DNA of 7,703 bases from Lachnospiraceae bacterium (GTDB lineage Bacteria > Bacillota_A > Clostridia > Lachnospirales > Lachnospiraceae): NCBI GenBank assembly GCA_017553665.1, contig JAFZKM010000068.1:1-7703 (forward strand). The letters run 5' to 3'. Of the stretch, positions 5,406 through 7,703 are shown piece after piece. Position numbers and translations under genes: made by a program. Position 1 is the stretch's first letter; the number at the start of each line of letters is the position of its first letter. The notes beneath the pieces were generated by a model that saw only the letters and a program-made list of their open reading frames with translations, was not told the DNA's origin and searched no databases.

Positions 5406-7703
5406 ATGCAGGAATTAAACAGGACCATGCTAAGAGGCATAGCCTCGGGAAGTCAGGTATATCTGAGGGGTACCCAGCTGTTCAGGAGCGGTGCGGTCAG
5501 AAACGTTCAGATCCAGAGATCGACAGGACTTATCCGATGCAGTGTTCTGGACAATTTTGAATATACGGTGACTTTGGGCGAGGACGAGGAAAAGGGCCTC
5601 ACCTATACCTGCAACTGCGCGGAAGCGGCCAGGGAAAAGGGCGCGTGCCGCCATGTCATTGCCGGTTTCTTAAGCATCCTGAAGCATCAGGAAAAAGAGA
5701 AGATGGGGAAGCTCGCGAACCCCGAGGACAGACGTGCCTGCGCGTGCCTTGATTTCTTCAGGGGGCAGGAGGACACGGTATGCCCGATGGAGATCTATCA
5801 CATCGAGCCCGAGATCACCGTGCCCCAGATCCTCGGCAGCGCCGAAGGCAACGCGTTCCTTTCACTCAAGTGCGGCCATGACCGTCTCTATAAGATCCAG
5901 AATATAAAGCGCTTTGTCCTCGATTATATCGGCAAACAGGATATAATCCTCGGCAAGGAATTCAAATTTATCTATTACGAGAGCGAATTCGACAAGTCAT
6001 CCCAGGAGATCCTCGACTTTATCATTGAGGTGCTCGAGATACTCGGAATGGACGAGGACAGCTCGACGATGAAGGTTTTCGAGCGTTCGAGGATGATGCT
6101 CACGCAGACGCTTCTGCTGAAGCTGCTGAAGATCGTGGGAAAGTATTCGTTCACGCTCAAACTCTATGACAATACTTACGAGAACGTCCGCGTCTTTAAT
6201 CAGAACCCCAACATCAAATACGATCTTGATATCGTGGATGACGCGATAGTGCTCGATTACCGCGACAAAGAGGCCGTAATACCGCTCGCGAAGACGGGAG
6301 ACCTGATCTACTACAACGGCGCGGTATTCATGCCCGACGCCCGTTTTAAGCGCAATTACGCGCCTTTCTTCAATAACCTCGGACCTGATAAGCCCGCGCT
6401 CATTTTCCGCGGAGAGAACAAGCAGCGTTTCCTTGAGGAAGTATTGCCGAAGATCGGCGACAGCATGGATATCGAGATCCCCGAGGAGCTGCAGGACCGT
6501 TACATCGCGCCCGAGCTTAAATGCAGCATTTACTTTGACCGTTACGTGAATTCGATCAAGGCCGAGGTGCACTTTATCTACGGCGATTTTGAGTTTAATT
6601 CGTTCGAGAACCCCAAGAGCGATTACTATATCATTACGCGCGACAAGAATAAGGAGGGCGAGCTTACGGACCTCCTCGAAAGCCGCGGTTTTGAGGCGAG
6701 ATCGGGCTTCTATCTGTTAAAGAGCGAGTCCGGGATATATGATTTCCTGACCGGAGATATTTCCGATCTTTCGGCGGAAGCGGAGCTTTATTATTCCGAC
6801 GAGTTCAGGAAGCTCAGAGTCGTTTCGGGAAGCGGCTTCAATATCGGACTCAGGGTCAGCTCCGACATGGACCTTCTCGAAATGGATTTCAATTACGCGG
6901 ATATGGACGCGGACGAGCTGCAGAGCCTGTTCCGTTCGCTTCGCGTGCGCAAGAAGTATTACCGCATGCAGGACGGCAGCTTCATCAACCTGCAGGACGA
7001 CGGTTTCGAGCATTTGATGGACATCCTGGACAATCTGGGCGTTTCATCGAAGAACATCGGACGCAGCGGCATACGCTTAAGCAAGAGCAACGCGTTCTAT
7101 CTGAACGACGCTCTCGATAAATGCGGCTTCAATGTTGAGCGTAATTCCGACTTCGTCAAGCTCATTGACAATATCCGCAATGCGGAGAACGAAGTATTTG
7201 AACTGCCCGACGGTATTAACGCGACGCTGAGGGGATATCAGGAGGTCGGATACAGATGGCTGATGACGCTCGCGAAGAACTGCCTCGGCGGTATTCTGGC
7301 CGATGATATGGGTCTCGGAAAGACACTCCAGACCATTGTGTACATGAAGGCCGTGAAGCAGCGCACGGAAGAGAAAGGCACGCCCGCGCATTTCCTGATC
7401 GTCTGTCCTTCTTCGATCGTTTATAACTGGATGGACGAGATCTCGAATTTCTGCCCCGATATGAAAGCAGTCGTAGTTACAGGTGCGCCGCCCGACAGAA
7501 AGGCGCTGATAGAGAGCTATGCGGACTACGATGTCGTTATCACGTCCTATCCGCTGATGAGAAGGGATGTTTCGCTTTACCGCAAGATCCTGTTCGAGAC
7601 GATCTTCCTTGACGAAGCGCAGTTCATCAAGAATGCGGCTTCGCTAAACGCCCAGTCGGTAAAACTGCTCCGCGCCGAGCACAGATTTGCCCTTACCGGT
7701 ACC
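5406..7703 (+). CDS. SNF2-family DEAD-like ATPase/helicase with N-terminal SWIM zinc finger (3' end outside window)
   Basis: I translated this frame by hand: 766 codons with no stop, running off the window edge. The N-terminal part carries a SWIM-type zinc finger, Cys69-x-Cys71-x9-Cys81-x-His83, in 'CNCAEAAREKGACRHV'. Residues from about 100 to 590 form a long region without obvious motifs, consistent with the bacterial SNF2 helicase-associated domain found between SWIM and SNF2 parts in Firmicutes. The ATPase core starts with 'LRGYQEVGYRWL' at 608-619, Walker A 'DDMGLGKT' at 633-640, motif Ia 'IVCPSSIVYNW' at 665-675, Walker B 'DEAQ' at 736-739 and motif III 'LTGT' at 763-766. The second RecA-like lobe, expected over roughly 300 more residues, is beyond the window. 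SNF2 proteins are dsDNA translocases that remodel protein-DNA complexes; the job of this bacterial group is not established. It begins 2 nt after the U32 stop, so it is probably in the same operon. Confidence 0.95.
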   Translation, partial: MQELNRTMLRGIASGSQVYLRGTQLFRSGAVRNVQIQRSTGLIRCSVLDNFEYTVTLGEDEEKGLTYTCNCAEAAREKGACRHVIAGFLSILKHQEKEKMGKLANPEDRRACACLDFFRGQEDTVCPMEIYHIEPEITVPQILGSAEGNAFLSLKCGHDRLYKIQNIKRFVLDYIGKQDIILGKEFKFIYYESEFDKSSQEILDFIIEVLEILGMDEDSSTMKVFERSRMMLTQTLLLKLLKIVGKYSFTLKLYDNTYENVRVFNQNPNIKYDLDIVDDAIVLDYRDKEAVIPLAKTGDLIYYNGAVFMPDARFKRNYAPFFNNLGPDKPALIFRGENKQRFLEEVLPKIGDSMDIEIPEELQDRYIAPELKCSIYFDRYVNSIKAEVHFIYGDFEFNSFENPKSDYYIITRDKNKEGELTDLLESRGFEARSGFYLLKSESGIYDFLTGDISDLSAEAELYYSDEFRKLRVVSGSGFNIGLRVSSDMDLLEMDFNYADMDADELQSLFRSLRVRKKYYRMQDGSFINLQDDGFEHLMDILDNLGVSSKNIGRSGIRLSKSNAFYLNDALDKCGFNVERNSDFVKLIDNIRNAENEVFELPDGINATLRGYQEVGYRWLMTLAKNCLGGILADDMGLGKTLQTIVYMKAVKQRTEEKGTPAHFLIVCPSSIVYNWMDEISNFCPDMKAVVVTGAPPDRKALIESYADYDVVITSYPLMRRDVSLYRKILFETIFLDEAQFIKNAASLNAQSVKLLRAEHRFALTGT

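Noticed and set aside
5354..5560. 68-codon plus-strand frame bridging the U32 and SNF2 genes
   Set aside because: It overlaps the ends of two well-supported genes in another frame, and its sequence matches no family I recognise.
5942..5947. TATAAT hexamer inside the SNF2 gene
   Set aside because: There is no -35-like hexamer at 16-18 nt upstream, and it lies within coding sequence.
5997..6572. 191-codon minus-strand open frame, with others at 6717-7013 and 7077-7391
   Set aside because: All lie opposite the continuous plus-strand SNF2 frame, which has intact SWIM and ATPase motifs. They are antisense shadows.

Overview
The window looks like a chromosomal housekeeping region of a low-to-mid GC Firmicute. 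It is most likely a member of class Clostridia, with Lachnospiraceae my best guess. The reasons are the family mix (IreB, DUF1292, RNase J and a SWIM-type SNF2 protein) and the gene order. The order closely follows the Bacillus subtilis run yrzL-yrrK-yrzB-yrrL-yrrM-yrrN/yrrO. All genes are on the plus strand, packed head to tail, with uniform-looking codon use. I see no insertion sequence, prophage, CRISPR array, tRNA or rRNA gene.

Layout: positions 2-235 are the 3' end of a radical-SAM tRNA methylthiotransferase, probably mtaB. Its last codons contain a near-consensus sigma-A promoter (TTGAAA, 17 nt, TATAAT at 215-243). A short leader with a strong 5'-proximal hairpin (256-279) follows. Then come ireB (291-563), ruvX (578-1006), a DUF1292 gene (1040-1318), RNase J (1364-3040), a membrane-anchored MltG/YceG-like protein that lacks the catalytic domain (3066-3515), a TrmR-type tRNA O-methyltransferase (3512-4165), a U32-family TrhP-like tRNA hydroxylation protein (4162-5403), and the first 766 codons of a SWIM/SNF2 helicase-like ATPase (5406 to the window end, still open). 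No intergenic gap exceeds 55 bp and no terminator is visible. One transcript from the promoter near 215 could therefore cover all eight genes.

How the genes fit together: trmR and the U32 gene share ATGA start/stop overlaps and are the expected pair for making 5-methoxyuridine at tRNA position 34. The U32 protein provides 5-hydroxyuridine and TrmR methylates it. The upstream methylthiotransferase also acts on the tRNA anticodon loop, at position 37. RNase J supplies mRNA decay and rRNA processing. IreB links to PASTA-kinase cell-envelope signalling, and the MltG-like stub is another envelope-facing protein. RuvX acts in rRNA processing and/or recombination. The roles of DUF1292 and the bacterial SNF2 protein are unknown.

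The window is mostly conserved core genome. The points most worth a second look are the MltG positional homologue without its catalytic domain, the promoter/hairpin architecture in front of ireB, RNase J inserted into an otherwise conserved array, the single U32 gene where Bacillus has two, and the large SNF2 ATPase starting 2 nt after the U32 stop codon.
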